DNA from: Bacteroidales bacterium
Lineage (GTDB): Bacteria; Bacteroidota; Bacteroidia; Bacteroidales; WCHB1-69
NCBI GenBank assembly: GCA_024400755.1
Contig: JAKSMG010000012.1
Span: 1-64,000, forward strand
Length of the DNA: 64,000 bases
Direction: 5' to 3'
A program made the translations under genes and the position numbers. How positions within the stretch are numbered: position 1 is the first letter of the stretch; the number at the start of each line of letters is the position of its first letter. The notes under the pieces were generated by a model that saw only the letters and a list, made by a program, of their open reading frames with translations, was not told the DNA's origin and made no database searches. Shown in pieces: positions 7,997-17,370 of this stretch.

Positions 7997-9556
7997 ATGA
8001 CAATGCAAGAAAAAATAAACGAATTGCTGGAGTTGCGCAACAAAGCCCGTTTGGGTGGCGGAGAAAAGCGTATTGACAAACAGCATTCGCAAGGAAAGTT
8101 CACCGCACGTGAACGAATCCTGATGTTCCTTGACGAAGGTAGCTTCGAAGAATTCGACATGTTCGTTTCCCATCGTTGCACCAATTTCGGATTAGAGAAG
8201 GAAAAATACCTTTCCGACGGTGTGGTTACCGGTTATGGTACCGTAGAAGGTCGTTTGGTTTATGTTTTCTCACAAGACTTTACCGTTTTTGGCGGTTCCT
8301 TGTCAGAAACATTTGCTCAAAAAATATGCAAGGTGATGGATCAGGCTATGAAGGTTGGCGCACCTGTTGTCGGCTTCAACGATTCCGGTGGAGCACGTAT
8401 CCAGGAAGGCGTGAACAGCTTGGCCGGTTATGCCGAAATTTTCCAGCGTAACATTTTGGCTTCAGGCGTTGTCCCACAGATTTCCGCCATCTTCGGTCCC
8501 TGCGCCGGTGGTGCCGTTTATTCACCAGCCTTGACCGACTTCATCATGATGCGCAAGAACACCAGTTACATGTTCGTTACCGGTCCAAAGGTTGTGAAGA
8601 CCGTGACCAACGAAGACGTTACTGTTGAAGACCTTGGTGGTGCTTCCATTCACTCATCAAAGTCAGGCGTTGCCCACTTTGCTGTTGACAGCGAAGAAGA
8701 AGGTATTGCCTTATTGCGTGAATTGATGTCATACATTCCTTCCAACAATATGGAAGAAGCCCCCACAATTCCTTGTGACGACCCGATCAACCGTCTGGAA
8801 GATTCTTTGAACGCCATCATTCCTGACAATCCAAACAAACCATACGATGTGAAGGAAGTTATCAATGGCATTGTCGATAACGGCAAATTCCTGGAAATCC
8901 AGCCCAACTACGCTCCCAACCTCATCATTGGTTTCGCACGTTTTAATGGTATGTCCGTAGGTATCGTGGCCAATCAGCCCAAATATCTGGCCGGTGTGCT
9001 CGACATCAACGCTTCCCGCAAGGGTGCCCGCTTCGTCCGTTTCTGCGACGCGTTCAACATTCCGTTGGTCACCTTGGTTGACGTTCCCGGCTTCCTTCCC
9101 GGCACTGCCCAGGAATACGGCGGCATCATCCTGCACGGCGCCAAATTGCTGTACGCATACGGCGAATGCACCGTTCCAAAAGTTACCGTCATCTTGCGTA
9201 AGAACTATGGTGGCGCATATTGCGTAATGAGCTCAAAACACCTCCGCGGCGACATCAACTACGCTTGGCCAACTGCCGAAATCGCCGTTATGGGTGGCAA
9301 AGGCGCAGTGGAAATCCTGATGGGTAAGGAAATCAAGGCTATTGAAGATCCTCAGAAACAGGCCGAATTCATCGCTGAAAAAGAAGCCGAATACAGAGAC
9401 GCTTTCGCTAATCCGTATGTGGCTGCCAAGTACGGCTATATCGATGACGTTATCGAACCTCGCAACACCCGTTTCCGTGTCATCAGAGCTTTGGAATCTC
9501 TCAGAAACAAACGTCTGGAAAATCCTGCCAAGAAACACGACAACCTTCCATTATAA
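7997..9556 (+). CDS. mmdA: methylmalonyl-CoA decarboxylase alpha / carboxyltransferase subunit
   Basis: A 519-residue biotin-dependent carboxyltransferase that moves CO2 from methylmalonyl-CoA to the biotin carrier, giving propionyl-CoA. The crotonase-fold halves are clear: N-half motifs [11 protein letters not shown] and [15 protein letters not shown], and C-half motifs [19 protein letters not shown] and [15 protein letters not shown]. Length equals the family norm. Homologous subunits work in propionyl-CoA carboxylase, but the following genes (OadG-like, biotin carrier, sodium-pump beta) point to the membrane decarboxylase, which exports Na+ during propionate formation by the succinate route. 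First gene of a four-gene operon. Confidence 0.93.
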   Translation: MTMQEKINELLELRNKARLGGGEKRIDKQHSQGKFTARERILMFLDEGSFEEFDMFVSHRCTNFGLEKEKYLSDGVVTGYGTVEGRLVYVFSQDFTVFGGSLSETFAQKICKVMDQAMKVGAPVVGFNDSGGARIQEGVNSLAGYAEIFQRNILASGVVPQISAIFGPCAGGAVYSPALTDFIMMRKNTSYMFVTGPKVVKTVTNEDVTVEDLGGASIHSSKSGVAHFAVDSEEEGIALLRELMSYIPSNNMEEAPTIPCDDPINRLEDSLNAIIPDNPNKPYDVKEVINGIVDNGKFLEIQPNYAPNLIIGFARFNGMSVGIVANQPKYLAGVLDINASRKGARFVRFCDAFNIPLVTLVDVPGFLPGTAQEYGGIILHGAKLLYAYGECTVPKVTVILRKNYGGAYCVMSSKHLRGDINYAWPTAEIAVMGGKGAVEILMGKEIKAIEDPQKQAEFIAEKEAEYRDAFANPYVAAKYGYIDDVIEPRNTRFRVIRALESLRNKRLENPAKKHDNLPL

Positions 9557-9586
9557 TTGTTTATCAATCTAAAAGAATAATTACTA

Positions 9587-10552
9587 ATGAATAATATTAA
9601 ACATAAATTATTAACACTTTGCGTCGTTCTCCTGGCAGGCACCACCCTGTTCGGACAACAGGTAAGCGACTTGCGTATCAACGAGCTGCTTATCAAAAAC
9701 GACTCAAACTATGTTGACGAATACGGCCGCCACGTACCTTGGGTTGAGATCTTCAACACCGCGTACAACAGCGTGAACATCGCAGGCTGCTTCCTCACCG
9801 ACGACACCACGGGTTTGGCTGCCGGTGACTACAGCAACTGGTACCGTATTCCTTCCACCGACCCCACCACGCTGATTCCTCAGCGCAGTATGCTGGTTTT
9901 CTACTTGGACAACTCCCCACTCTATGGCACTTACCATACCAACTTCGATCCCAATCAGTCCTCAAACCACTACATCGCTTTGATTAGCTCTAATGGTAAA
10001 ACGCTGATTGACATCTTCCACTACCCCGCCAACCTGGCCAATGTACCTCAGTCATTCGGCTGTATTGACGACGGCATCAGCACTATCGTTGATGAAAATG
10101 GAAAAACTGTCAGCAATATGGCTATCCTCGACTACTTCACACCGGGCTCCACCAACAAGGTACACGTGGGTGCCACCAAGTCAGAGCACCTGCAAAAAAG
10201 CGACCCTCACGGTATCGGTTTGGCAGTCATCTCTATCAGCGTGGTATTTGCCGCTTTGATTATGATTTTCATCATGCTGAAGATTTTCGGTCTCGTTTCT
10301 ACCCGTAAAGACCGCAAGGCAAGTCAGGCTCAAGCCGCGACCGCTGCCACAGCCGACACCACACAGGCAACTGCTGCTAAAGACGGTCCTACCGGTGAAG
10401 AAATCGCCGCCATCGCTATGGCTTTACATTGCTTTATGAACAGCCAGCACGACGAGGAAAGCGAAGTCATCACCATAGACATGCCTTCAAAGCACTACTC
10501 ACCCTGGTCACAGAAAAATTTGGTGATGAAGAAAGTCACAAGACGCAGATAA
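9587..10552 (+). CDS. lamin-tail domain fused to OadG-like small membrane subunit
   Basis: A 321-residue protein. A signal peptide (about 1-23, ending LFGQ) is followed by a lamin-tail-like beta domain (about 27-150; LRINELLIKND, YGRHVPWVEIFN, ALISSNGKTLIDIFHYP). A single membrane span comes next (about 206-232, GIGLAVISISVVFAALIMIF), then a cytoplasmic tail rich in A/T. The end (GEEIAAIAMALH, SPWSQKNLVMKKV) is like OadG subunits of Bacteroidota. OadG/MmdD subunits assemble the carboxyltransferase on the beta pump. The added domain would lie in the periplasm. Second gene of the operon, 30 bases after mmdA. Confidence 0.85.
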   Translation: MNNIKHKLLTLCVVLLAGTTLFGQQVSDLRINELLIKNDSNYVDEYGRHVPWVEIFNTAYNSVNIAGCFLTDDTTGLAAGDYSNWYRIPSTDPTTLIPQRSMLVFYLDNSPLYGTYHTNFDPNQSSNHYIALISSNGKTLIDIFHYPANLANVPQSFGCIDDGISTIVDENGKTVSNMAILDYFTPGSTNKVHVGATKSEHLQKSDPHGIGLAVISISVVFAALIMIFIMLKIFGLVSTRKDRKASQAQAATAATADTTQATAAKDGPTGEEIAAIAMALHCFMNSQHDEESEVITIDMPSKHYSPWSQKNLVMKKVTRRR

Positions 10553-10584
10553 CGGATTAATTCATTAAAACAATTTAGATTACA

Positions 10585-11031
10585 ATGAAAACCTATAAAT
10601 TTACCATTAACGGCAACAAATACACTGTTGACATCAACAACATCGAAGACGGCAAAGCCGAAGTGGAAGTCAACCGTACTCCCTACACTGTTGAGTTAGA
10701 GATGGACGAGATGAAAGTTTCCGCTCCCAAAGTCGTGAAGGTGGCTGCTCCTGCCGCTCCCAAGGCCGGCACCACCCAAGCCAATGTTTCTAAAGCTCCC
10801 GCAGCTCCAACCGCCAGCGGTGCCACTATTAAGTCTCCGCTTCCAGGCGTTGTTTTGGACGTATTCGTTCACGAAGGCGACAGCGTTAAAGCTGGTCAGC
10901 ACGTCATGCTGCTCGAAGCTATGAAGATGGAAAACAACATCGACGCACCAAAGGACTGCGTGATCAAGCAGATCAGAGCTCGCAAAGGCGATTCCGTGAT
11001 GGAAGGTGATGTCCTCATCGTTTTAGAATAA
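10585..11031 (+). CDS. mmdC: biotin carboxyl carrier subunit
   Basis: A 148-residue biotinyl-lipoyl carrier that shuttles the carboxyl group from MmdA to the membrane beta subunit. The C-terminal domain (about 78-148) has the biotinylation motif EAMKMEN; the lysine is between the two methionines. It is joined by an Ala/Pro/Lys-rich swinging linker (about 47-76) to an N-terminal segment of the type found in decarboxylase gamma/BCCP subunits. Third gene of the operon; both flanking genes are in the same direction. Confidence 0.94.
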   Translation: MKTYKFTINGNKYTVDINNIEDGKAEVEVNRTPYTVELEMDEMKVSAPKVVKVAAPAAPKAGTTQANVSKAPAAPTASGATIKSPLPGVVLDVFVHEGDSVKAGQHVMLLEAMKMENNIDAPKDCVIKQIRARKGDSVMEGDVLIVLE

Positions 11032-11068
11032 CAGAATTATTAATCGTAAAACAATAAAACTTTAGATA

Positions 11069-12214
11069 ATGAAGGAATTTTTTATTGAAGGTCTGAAGCA
11101 ATTTTTCGATTACTCAGGTTTCGCCAACTGCGAATTGGGTAACTTGATTATGATTGTCGTCGGACTTATATTTATCACCCTGGCCATCGTCAAGGAATAC
11201 GAACCTATGCTGCTGATTCCTATCGGATTCGGTATCATCTTGGGTAACATTCCTTTCACCGATGGTTTGCAAGTAGGTGTTTACGAGAACGGTTCTGTAC
11301 TCAACTACCTGTACTTTGGTGTATTGAAAGGTGTTTATCCACCATTGATATTCCTCGGTATCGGTGCCATGACCGACTTCTCGGCCCTGATTTCCAACCC
11401 TAAGTTAATCTTGATCGGTGCCGCCGCTCAAGGTGGCATTTTCGCTGCTTACGCAGCTGCCTTGGCTTTGGGTTTCACCCCAATGGAAGCTGGTGCTATC
11501 GGCATCATCGGCGGCGCCGATGGTCCTACCGCCATCTTCATTTCCTCCAAGCTTGCTCCGAGCCTGATGGGTGCCATCGCTATTTCGGCATACTCCTATA
11601 TGGCATTGGTTCCTGTTATCCAGCCGCCAATTATGAGACTACTCACCACCAAGAAGGAACGCCTCATCAGAATGCGTCCTCCAAGAGCCGTCAGCCACAG
11701 AGAAAAAGTTATGTTCCCTCTCTTGTGCATCCTTTTGACCGCATTCCTCGTACCTACGGGTCTTCCATTGCTGGGTATGCTCTTCTTCGGTAACCTGCTG
11801 AAAGAAAGCTCTGTAACCAAGCGTCTGGCCAACACCGCTTCCAATGCCCTCATCGACATCGTTACCATCCTTATCGGTTTGACCGTCGGTTGCTCAACCC
11901 AGGCCAGCACCTTCTTGAAAGTGGAATCCATCCTGATTTTCGTGCTGGGTGCGTTCTCATTCGTAATTGCAACCACTTGTGGTGTTTTGTTCGTTAAGAT
12001 TTTCAACCTCTTCTTAAAAGAAGGAAACAAGATCAACCCACTCATTGGCAACTCTGGTGTTTCTGCCGTTCCCGACAGTGCCCGTGTTTCTAACGTGGAA
12101 GGTTTAAAATACGACAAAACCAACTACTTGCTGATGCACGCCATGGGTCCCAACGTGGCCGGCGTTATCGGTAGCGCGGTCGCCGCAGGTATCCTGTTGA
12201 GCTTCTTATACTAA
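11069..12214 (+). CDS. mmdB: sodium-translocating decarboxylase beta subunit
   Basis: This 381-residue polytopic inner-membrane protein decarboxylates carboxybiotin and pumps Na+ out. The family signature GGADGPTAIFISSKLAP is at about residues 151-167, including the conserved aspartate. The second conserved half contains GLTVGCSTQASTFL and GNSGVSAVPDSARV. Length and hydrophobic pattern fit OadB/MmdB. Last gene of the operon and followed by a strong terminator, so the four genes form one unit converting methylmalonyl-CoA to propionyl-CoA with energy conservation. Confidence 0.95.
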   Translation: MKEFFIEGLKQFFDYSGFANCELGNLIMIVVGLIFITLAIVKEYEPMLLIPIGFGIILGNIPFTDGLQVGVYENGSVLNYLYFGVLKGVYPPLIFLGIGAMTDFSALISNPKLILIGAAAQGGIFAAYAAALALGFTPMEAGAIGIIGGADGPTAIFISSKLAPSLMGAIAISAYSYMALVPVIQPPIMRLLTTKKERLIRMRPPRAVSHREKVMFPLLCILLTAFLVPTGLPLLGMLFFGNLLKESSVTKRLANTASNALIDIVTILIGLTVGCSTQASTFLKVESILIFVLGAFSFVIATTCGVLFVKIFNLFLKEGNKINPLIGNSGVSAVPDSARVSNVEGLKYDKTNYLLMHAMGPNVAGVIGSAVAAGILLSFLY

Positions 12215-12237
12215 TATTATATAGGTATAAATATTTC

Positions 12238-12272
12238 AAGTCCCTGTAAACTCAAATACAGGGACTTTTTTT
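12238..12272 (+). terminator. terminator of methylmalonyl-CoA decarboxylase operon
   Basis: An 11-bp perfect stem (aagtccctgta 12238-12248 with 12257-12267) followed by a T run. Confidence 0.9.
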
Positions 12273-12318
12273 ATGCCAAAAATTTCTGCAATCACAACCA
12301 TTATTGGCAAGACGTCAA

Positions 12319-13242
12319 CTACTTCATCAGCGTTTCCGCAAAGGCACTCGCCTCTGCCTCCTTTTCTTTGCGTTCTTTTTGATAAGAATCACAAGGACAT
12401 TCAATGAAGACATCCTTTTTCCCGTGCAGGATCAGATGACCGATTTCGTGGAATAAAACCGACTTGAATTTTTGATAATCAAGCACATTGTCGGCCAACT
12501 GAATACAAGGAGTTCCCTTAATCCAACGCGTGGCTCCCTGTGCGTTCATTCCTTTAAGACGTGGAGTCTTGACAAGTACAACGCCATATTCTGAACAAAA
12601 GCGCCAAGCCCGCTCGAAAAGGTCTTCACACTCGTTCGCTAGAATATCCTGCAAAAGCGGTAGTGCCGACTTGAAAGCCTTTTCTGAATACGTACAGCGA
12701 ACCGGCTCTTCGGCAAATTGGATTTCACCCTTTCTAAGCCAGGCAGACATTACATAGGGATTGGACACTTCAGACAACGAAATGCTGAAGGCCACCTTTA
12801 GTTTTTGATTCATATAATAGTCATTCCACGCTTTTGGAGAACTTACTCCGAAGAAGGCCAACAACTGACCAGCCCTTGCAACCGGGTCATTAGTCAGCTG
12901 CAACCACCCCATCTTCGCCATTTCGGTGAACGGAAAATTCTTTGTCCACACGATTGATTCACTAAGAAGTTCTTCCTGCTTTTTACGAGCGACATACTCA
13001 TCATAGTTTCCCTGTTTTTTCAACCAGAAACCCGCGGGAATTTGGGTGACGTTCTCAAAAGCAACCGCCATATCGGGAGTTACCGAACTATTACCACCGA
13101 TAATGGCAATAATGGTCTTTTCTGGTTTACCGGAACGAACGGCAAACTCCTTTACACTCATTTTCATCTCCTCCAACTTTTCGGCCAGGGTAACGCCTGG
13201 ATGGAAAGCTGTAAACCGTTTTTCATCAACATAATAAGCCAT
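12319..13242 (-). CDS. higA: HigA-type antitoxin with ImmA/IrrE peptidase-like domain
   Basis: A 307-residue protein. Residues about 10-75 form an XRE helix-turn-helix domain (HPGVTLAEKLEEMKMSVKEF, ITGGNSSVTPDMA-like pattern). The C-terminal half has an ImmA/IrrE-type zinc motif HEIGH at 265-269 followed by LILHGK. Such fusions are common as antitoxins of HigB/RelE-type toxins. The HTH would repress the pair's own promoter. It begins 16 bases after the toxin gene, so the order is toxin first, as in higBA loci. Whether the peptidase-like domain cuts anything is not known. Confidence 0.85.
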   Translation of the reverse strand: MAYYVDEKRFTAFHPGVTLAEKLEEMKMSVKEFAVRSGKPEKTIIAIIGGNSSVTPDMAVAFENVTQIPAGFWLKKQGNYDEYVARKKQEELLSESIVWTKNFPFTEMAKMGWLQLTNDPVARAGQLLAFFGVSSPKAWNDYYMNQKLKVAFSISLSEVSNPYVMSAWLRKGEIQFAEEPVRCTYSEKAFKSALPLLQDILANECEDLFERAWRFCSEYGVVLVKTPRLKGMNAQGATRWIKGTPCIQLADNVLDYQKFKSVLFHEIGHLILHGKKDVFIECPCDSYQKERKEKEAEASAFAETLMK

Positions 13243-13258
13243 AATTTACTCCTTTCTT

Positions 13259-13585
13259 TTATTCGTGATAATTACAAATTTCTTCTATCTTCACTTCTTT
13301 AACTTCTACCTTCAATATCTCTTTTCCATCTTTTACTTGCACTATTGGACTAAATACCATTCTATACGGTTGATCCAAATCACAGGCCCATTGTCCTTTC
13401 CTATCTTCACGCAAGGGATGATATCGTCCCGGATAATAAACCAGTTCATCCATACTATCCGCAGCACGCAAATCGTCAATCCTTTGTGCAAACAGCCGTG
13501 CCCTCAGTGGTCCTAATTCTTTTTGTCGCTTTTTCTCATTCGTTGCCCATTGTGCAAGTTTTTTGGTTTCAAAACATACTTTCAT
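13259..13585 (-). CDS. higB: HigB/RelE-superfamily toxin
   Basis: A 108-residue small basic protein with the RelE/ParE-like core: an N-terminal helical part (LAQWATNEKKRQKELG), then LYYPGRYHPL-type and LDQPYRMVF segments near residues 70-92, ending in a charged tail. Toxins of this family act as ribosome-dependent mRNA interferases. It is the first gene of the pair, with the XRE/ImmA antitoxin directly downstream. A -7 box lies about 35 bases upstream. Confidence 0.85.
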   Translation of the reverse strand: MKVCFETKKLAQWATNEKKRQKELGPLRARLFAQRIDDLRAADSMDELVYYPGRYHPLREDRKGQWACDLDQPYRMVFSPIVQVKDGKEILKVEVKEVKIEEICNYHE

Positions 13586-13619
13586 TTTTGGTGGATTTAA
13601 GTTTTCCTTTCATCCGCTG

Positions 13620-13627
13620 CAAAAATA
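13620..13627 (-). promoter_or_regulatory. -7 box for higBA
   Basis: TATTTTTG on the minus strand, about 35 bases upstream of the toxin start. A second TATATTTG-like box lies near 13715. Confidence 0.5.
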
Positions 13628-13829
13628 CAAATATTTATTATTCACAGCGTCTGTAAATTATTTTTTTATCAACATATTTTTCAACAATTATTTTGTCAAA
13701 AATTTCAGACTGCAAATATACAAACAATTTTTAATTTATAATAGTTTTATATATTTTCGTTATTTTTTCTAAAAATAAATCAAATTAAAAGTATGTTAGA
13801 ATAGAAAAAATTTACCACTTGCTCTATTC

Positions 13830-13985
13830 ATAATGCAAATTGTTTGACAAATCCTGATGAGTAGCAGTGGGTGGAATGCCAGGGAACTGAACAGTTAATG
13901 CATACAAGGGTCTTAAGTTTCGACACTTAGCCAACAGAAAGACGGTGCGTCTGTCGTCATTCTGATAAAAGAAAGCAGAAAAATG
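13830..13985. other. unexplained higher-GC block in AT-rich intergenic region
   Basis: Between higB (ends upstream at 13585) and the next terminator there are about 400 bases without a clear gene. 13630-13830 is extremely A/T rich, but 13830-13985 has balanced composition. On the minus strand it has a stop-free frame of more than 45 codons (including TVFLLAKCRNLRPLYALTV) ending at a TAG near 13825, with no start codon. It could be a gene remnant or a structured RNA; I do not recognise it. Confidence 0.3.
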
Positions 13986-13990
13986 AGGAC

Positions 13991-14022
13991 AAAAAAAAGA
14001 GACGCATAAACGTCTCTTTTTC
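13991..14022 (-). terminator. terminator of FKBP lipoprotein gene
   Basis: Stem aaaagagacg (13995-14004) pairs with cgtctctttt (14011-14020), followed on the minus strand by eight T residues. It lies just past the stop of the FKBP gene. Confidence 0.85.
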
Positions 14023-14043
14023 TATAAGGAAATTAGGGGGAAA

Positions 14044-14916
14044 TTATTCACCAACTTTTACCAATTCCACATCAAAAACGAGTGGTGAGCAAGGAGGAAT
14101 AACCTGATTGCCTCTTTCTCCGTATGCCAAGTTGGAAGGAATCAGCAAAGTGGCCTTGCCACCTTCTTTCATTTTAGCAATACCTTCTTCCCAACCAGGA
14201 ATAACTTGGCCTTGACCCAACACGAATTCGATAGGTTCGCCACGTTCAATAGAGCTGTCGAAAACAGTTCCGTCAAGTAATCTGCCGGTATAATGAACAG
14301 AAACTTTCTTGCCATTTTCAGCTTGTGCGCCTTTACCAGCTACTTTCTGAATATAATACAAACCAGAAGCAGTTGGAGCCACTTTAATTTTATTGTCGGC
14401 AATGTATTGTGTCATAATGGAATCTTCAGCAGCTTTAGCTTGTTCAATCATCACTTGGTATTTAGCTTCCTGTTCTTTCATCATAGCTTCGACCTCTGCC
14501 TTAGGCATTAATTCTGTCATTTTGAAAGTAAAGTAAAGTTCCTTTTCATCAAAAGGATTGGTTCCGCCCATATAATGGAAGAAAGTGTCGGCATCCAGAA
14601 TAAAAGTAGCGCTATCGCCAACGTGCATCATACGCAAAGCACTGTAAACATCACCCTTATACAGAGATTCCTGAATCATTTCCTGGATAGGCATAGAAGG
14701 AACCAAAACAGAGTCTTTCAAAGACAATTGATAGAACAAGCTTACCACGTCACCGGTTTGAGCCTGTGCTGAATCTTTGTTGATAACATAAAACTTGTAA
14801 TAAATACCAGATTCCTTGTCATGTTTGAATCCTTTGTACTTGCTACAAGCAGTGAAGTTGAAGGCAAAAGCCACAGCCAACAACAACAAGGCAATTTTTG
14901 AAATAGTTTTTTTCAT
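14044..14916 (-). CDS. FKBP-type peptidyl-prolyl isomerase lipoprotein
   Basis: A 290-residue lipoprotein. The signal peptide ends in a lipobox, FTAC (Cys near residue 25). A variable N-terminal region has one FKBP-like segment (about 50-130). The C-terminal FKBP domain (about 195-290) has VHYTGRLLDGTVFDSS, FVLGQGQVIPGWEEGI and IPSNLAYGERG. The enzyme speeds cis-trans isomerisation of prolines in proteins of the envelope. It is followed by a terminator, and a second FKBP-like lipoprotein gene is just upstream, in the same direction. Confidence 0.93.
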   Translation of the reverse strand: MKKTISKIALLLLAVAFAFNFTACSKYKGFKHDKESGIYYKFYVINKDSAQAQTGDVVSLFYQLSLKDSVLVPSMPIQEMIQESLYKGDVYSALRMMHVGDSATFILDADTFFHYMGGTNPFDEKELYFTFKMTELMPKAEVEAMMKEQEAKYQVMIEQAKAAEDSIMTQYIADNKIKVAPTASGLYYIQKVAGKGAQAENGKKVSVHYTGRLLDGTVFDSSIERGEPIEFVLGQGQVIPGWEEGIAKMKEGGKATLLIPSNLAYGERGNQVIPPCSPLVFDVELVKVGE

Positions 14917-14946
14917 TGTTTTGTTTTTTTAATTAGATTAATAATA

Positions 14947-15495
14947 TTAATGATTTACAATTTCCACATTCATAATCAACGCTTCGCGTCCTTTGATTCT
15001 ATTGCCATCACCGCCGGCACCGTATGCCAGATGTGATGGAACCACCAATCGGGCCTTCGCACCCGGTGACAGCAATTTGGCCACTTCGTGCAAAGCCGGG
15101 ATTTCCTCGCTTTTCTCCACTCTAAAAGTTTTGATGCCGTCTGTTTCAGAATTATAGACTTCCTCTCCGGACAAAAGCTGAATAGTATATTTCACTGCCA
15201 CGCTATCACCTTCCATAAAACAGCGACCACTACCCTGCTTGAGGATCTCATAATTCAAACCAGTGCCCGTTGTCGTCATATTCCAATGATGGCGTTTGAT
15301 TACCAGGGCGATTTCCTCTTGTTCCAATGCCAGGATTCGTTTATTTCCCTGAATGAAGGGATCCGGTTTTTCCTCCACGACCTCATTGCCACCGACAGAG
15401 ACAATCCCCGTTGTTTTGTGACCACAAGCACCCAACAACGACAAGCCACCCAAAAGTAGCAGTCCAACCCCCAGTTTAATAAAGTTCTCCTTCAT
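14947..15495 (-). CDS. GldI-like FKBP lipoprotein
   Basis: A 182-residue lipoprotein with lipobox LGAC (Cys near 24) and a C-terminal FKBP domain with CFMEGDSVAVKYTIQLLSG, a central acidic/aromatic segment, and VVPSHLAYGAGGDG. The layout resembles GldI of gliding Bacteroidota and its non-gliding homologues, envelope isomerases. The first FKBP strand is divergent compared with the neighbouring protein. Its start overlaps the end of nrnA by 20 bases, so the two are probably translated together. Confidence 0.85.
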   Translation of the reverse strand: MKENFIKLGVGLLLLGGLSLLGACGHKTTGIVSVGGNEVVEEKPDPFIQGNKRILALEQEEIALVIKRHHWNMTTTGTGLNYEILKQGSGRCFMEGDSVAVKYTIQLLSGEEVYNSETDGIKTFRVEKSEEIPALHEVAKLLSPGAKARLVVPSHLAYGAGGDGNRIKGREALIMNVEIVNH

Positions 15496-16495
15496 ATTCT
15501 TTCAGCACATTTTCAAAATGGGCGATCGTATTTTCCAACGTATCAAAATAATCGGCAGCCGCGGCGTTGCGATGGCCGCCCCCGTTAAAATGCTTACGGG
15601 CGAATTGATTTACATCGAAAGTTCCTTTTGAACGAAAAGACACGTGGATTTTATTGCCTCGTTCCGAAAAGAACGCCGTAAACAATATTCCCTTCATCGA
15701 CAAACCGTAATTGACAAATCCTTCCGTATCGCCATCCTTATAAAAATTGGCTTTCATATCATCCGCCGTCAAATAGGTATAGGAAGTGGCTTTGTCGGGC
15801 ATCACCTTCAAGCGCTGACTAAGCAGCAGTCCCAACAGTCTCATTCTGCTTTCGGAATAGTTGTCATAGACTTTCCTGTGAATATCTTCGCCATCAACGC
15901 CTCGTTTAATCAACTTTTCGATCGTGCGATAGGTGGCCGGATAATTGCAGGAATAAGTCAGCGAACCCGTATCGGTAATCATTCCGACATAAAGGCATTG
16001 CGCGATAGCCAAAGACAACTTGTCCTGGCCATATTTCAAGTGTTTATACAAGAAATCATAGACCAATTCGGAAGCAGAAGTCGTTTTTACGCAGGAATGC
16101 ATCACATCGCAATCGATTTCGGGATGGATATGATGGTCGATAAGGATTTTATAGGCCTTTGACTTTAGCAATAGATTTTCAATATCTCTACCTGCACGAT
16201 GAGGCGCATTCATATCCACAACGAAAATAAGGTCTGCTTCTTTGAGCACCTTTTTCACCTGGCTCAAATGTCCGTCGGCGACAAGTACCTTTTCACTATT
16301 GGGCATCCATTCCAAAAAATCAGGAAAGCGGTTGGGAATGATGGCATCGACCGTTTTTCCTTCATTTTCCATAAAATTATACAACGCCAAAGAAGAACCA
16401 ATAGCATCCCCGTCAGGGTTGTAATGTGTGACAATGGCAATTTTTTCTGCCTTTGCGATGGCTGCCTTAGCCTTTTCTACGTCAACTTTTTTCAA
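15476..16495 (-). CDS. nrnA: DHH-family bifunctional oligoribonuclease/pAp phosphatase
   Basis: A 339-residue NrnA-like phosphoesterase that degrades nano-RNAs and dephosphorylates pAp. Motifs: THYNPDGDAIGSSLAL (about 18-33), FVVDMNAPHR (about 92), the DHH triad LIDHHIHPE (about 118), a conserved DTG in GMITDTGSL, and the DHHA1 substrate-binding GGGHRNAAAA near the C-terminus. It is full length. The downstream FKBP gene overlaps its 3' end; a -7 box (TAATTTTG, 16515-16522) lies about 20 bases before the start. Confidence 0.93.
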   Translation of the reverse strand: MKKVDVEKAKAAIAKAEKIAIVTHYNPDGDAIGSSLALYNFMENEGKTVDAIIPNRFPDFLEWMPNSEKVLVADGHLSQVKKVLKEADLIFVVDMNAPHRAGRDIENLLLKSKAYKILIDHHIHPEIDCDVMHSCVKTTSASELVYDFLYKHLKYGQDKLSLAIAQCLYVGMITDTGSLTYSCNYPATYRTIEKLIKRGVDGEDIHRKVYDNYSESRMRLLGLLLSQRLKVMPDKATSYTYLTADDMKANFYKDGDTEGFVNYGLSMKGILFTAFFSERGNKIHVSFRSKGTFDVNQFARKHFNGGGHRNAAAADYFDTLENTIAHFENVLKEYEGELY

Positions 16496-16514
16496 TTTCG
16501 CAAAATTTAATCGG

Positions 16515-16522
16515 CAAAATTA
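16515..16522 (-). promoter_or_regulatory. -7 box for nrnA/FKBP unit
   Basis: TAATTTTG on the minus strand, matching TAnnTTTG, about 20 bases before the nrnA start. Confidence 0.5.
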
Positions 16523-16731
16523 CAAAATTTAATTGAATTGACGATTAATATTATTTAATGACAAAAAAATTGTTGCAAAATGTTAAATTATTGATTTCCA
16601 ATTTATTATAAATAATCTCATTTAATTAAAATGACCATATCGCAATTAACCTCAGTTCTTTTGGGAACAAAGCGTAAAATGAAATTCCAAACCGCCTGCA
16701 TTTCGATTTTGTGCCGTAATCAGATTACAAT

Positions 16732-17355
16732 TTATAACGAAAGGTTGGCAATTTCTGTTTGTAGCTTTGCCAGGAACGTGGCCCCGTGCGTGCCATCCAT
16801 CTGCGTATGATGATATTGGAAAGAAATGGGCAAAACATCTTTCAACAACTTCTTTCGATAACGCCCCCACATCACCATCGGATTGACAAAAAGTTCGGTA
16901 TATTGATTGATTATGCTGTCGATTTCGGTTTGCACCAAGGTTGATGTGCCAATCACCATATCTTCTTCACGGAAAAAGCTTTCGCAACTTTCAGACACTT
17001 GTTTTGTCAGCTTCAAATAATCATCATTAAATTTATGAATATCTGAAACATAATGAATATCACAAGAATTTATTCCGCCTTTTTTATTGGGAACAATCAC
17101 ATTAATGGCCAAACTGTCATAACGAAACAATCCTCCATTTTGAGGTAAGAGGAAGAACTGTTCCATTTGAGAGGCTGCCTTCCCAATGCAAAAGCACATC
17201 AGCATATTGAGTTTTAGTCCAGTCTTTTTACTCAATCGCGTCAGATGACGAATATCCATAGTTTTCGTCAGCGTCACCATTGGCATAGGCGACTTCATCC
17301 AAAGTTCAAAAGCCTGAGCACGAGCGGTAGTTTTAGGATCAACTTCTTGTTTCAT
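16732..17355 (-). CDS. CatA-like O-acyltransferase
   Basis: A 207-residue protein with the chloramphenicol acetyltransferase fold. The catalytic motif HHTQMDGTHG (HHxxxDG) is near the C-terminus, about residues 183-192. Other family features include the N-terminal FELWMKSPMPMVTLT and the central NVIVPNKKGG. Drug acetyltransferases share the fold, but most chromosomal CatA-like proteins in Bacteroidota act on unknown acceptors, so resistance should not be assumed. It begins 15 bases after the aldehyde dehydrogenase stop, suggesting co-transcription. Confidence 0.82.
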   Translation of the reverse strand: MKQEVDPKTTARAQAFELWMKSPMPMVTLTKTMDIRHLTRLSKKTGLKLNMLMCFCIGKAASQMEQFFLLPQNGGLFRYDSLAINVIVPNKKGGINSCDIHYVSDIHKFNDDYLKLTKQVSESCESFFREEDMVIGTSTLVQTEIDSIINQYTELFVNPMVMWGRYRKKLLKDVLPISFQYHHTQMDGTHGATFLAKLQTEIANLSL

Positions 17356-17370
17356 AATATTTTATAGTAA

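Noticed and set aside
16732..17355. Chloramphenicol resistance gene
   Set aside because: The fold and HHxxxDG motif are present, but the sequence is not a recognised resistance acetyltransferase; only a CatA-like acyltransferase can be claimed.
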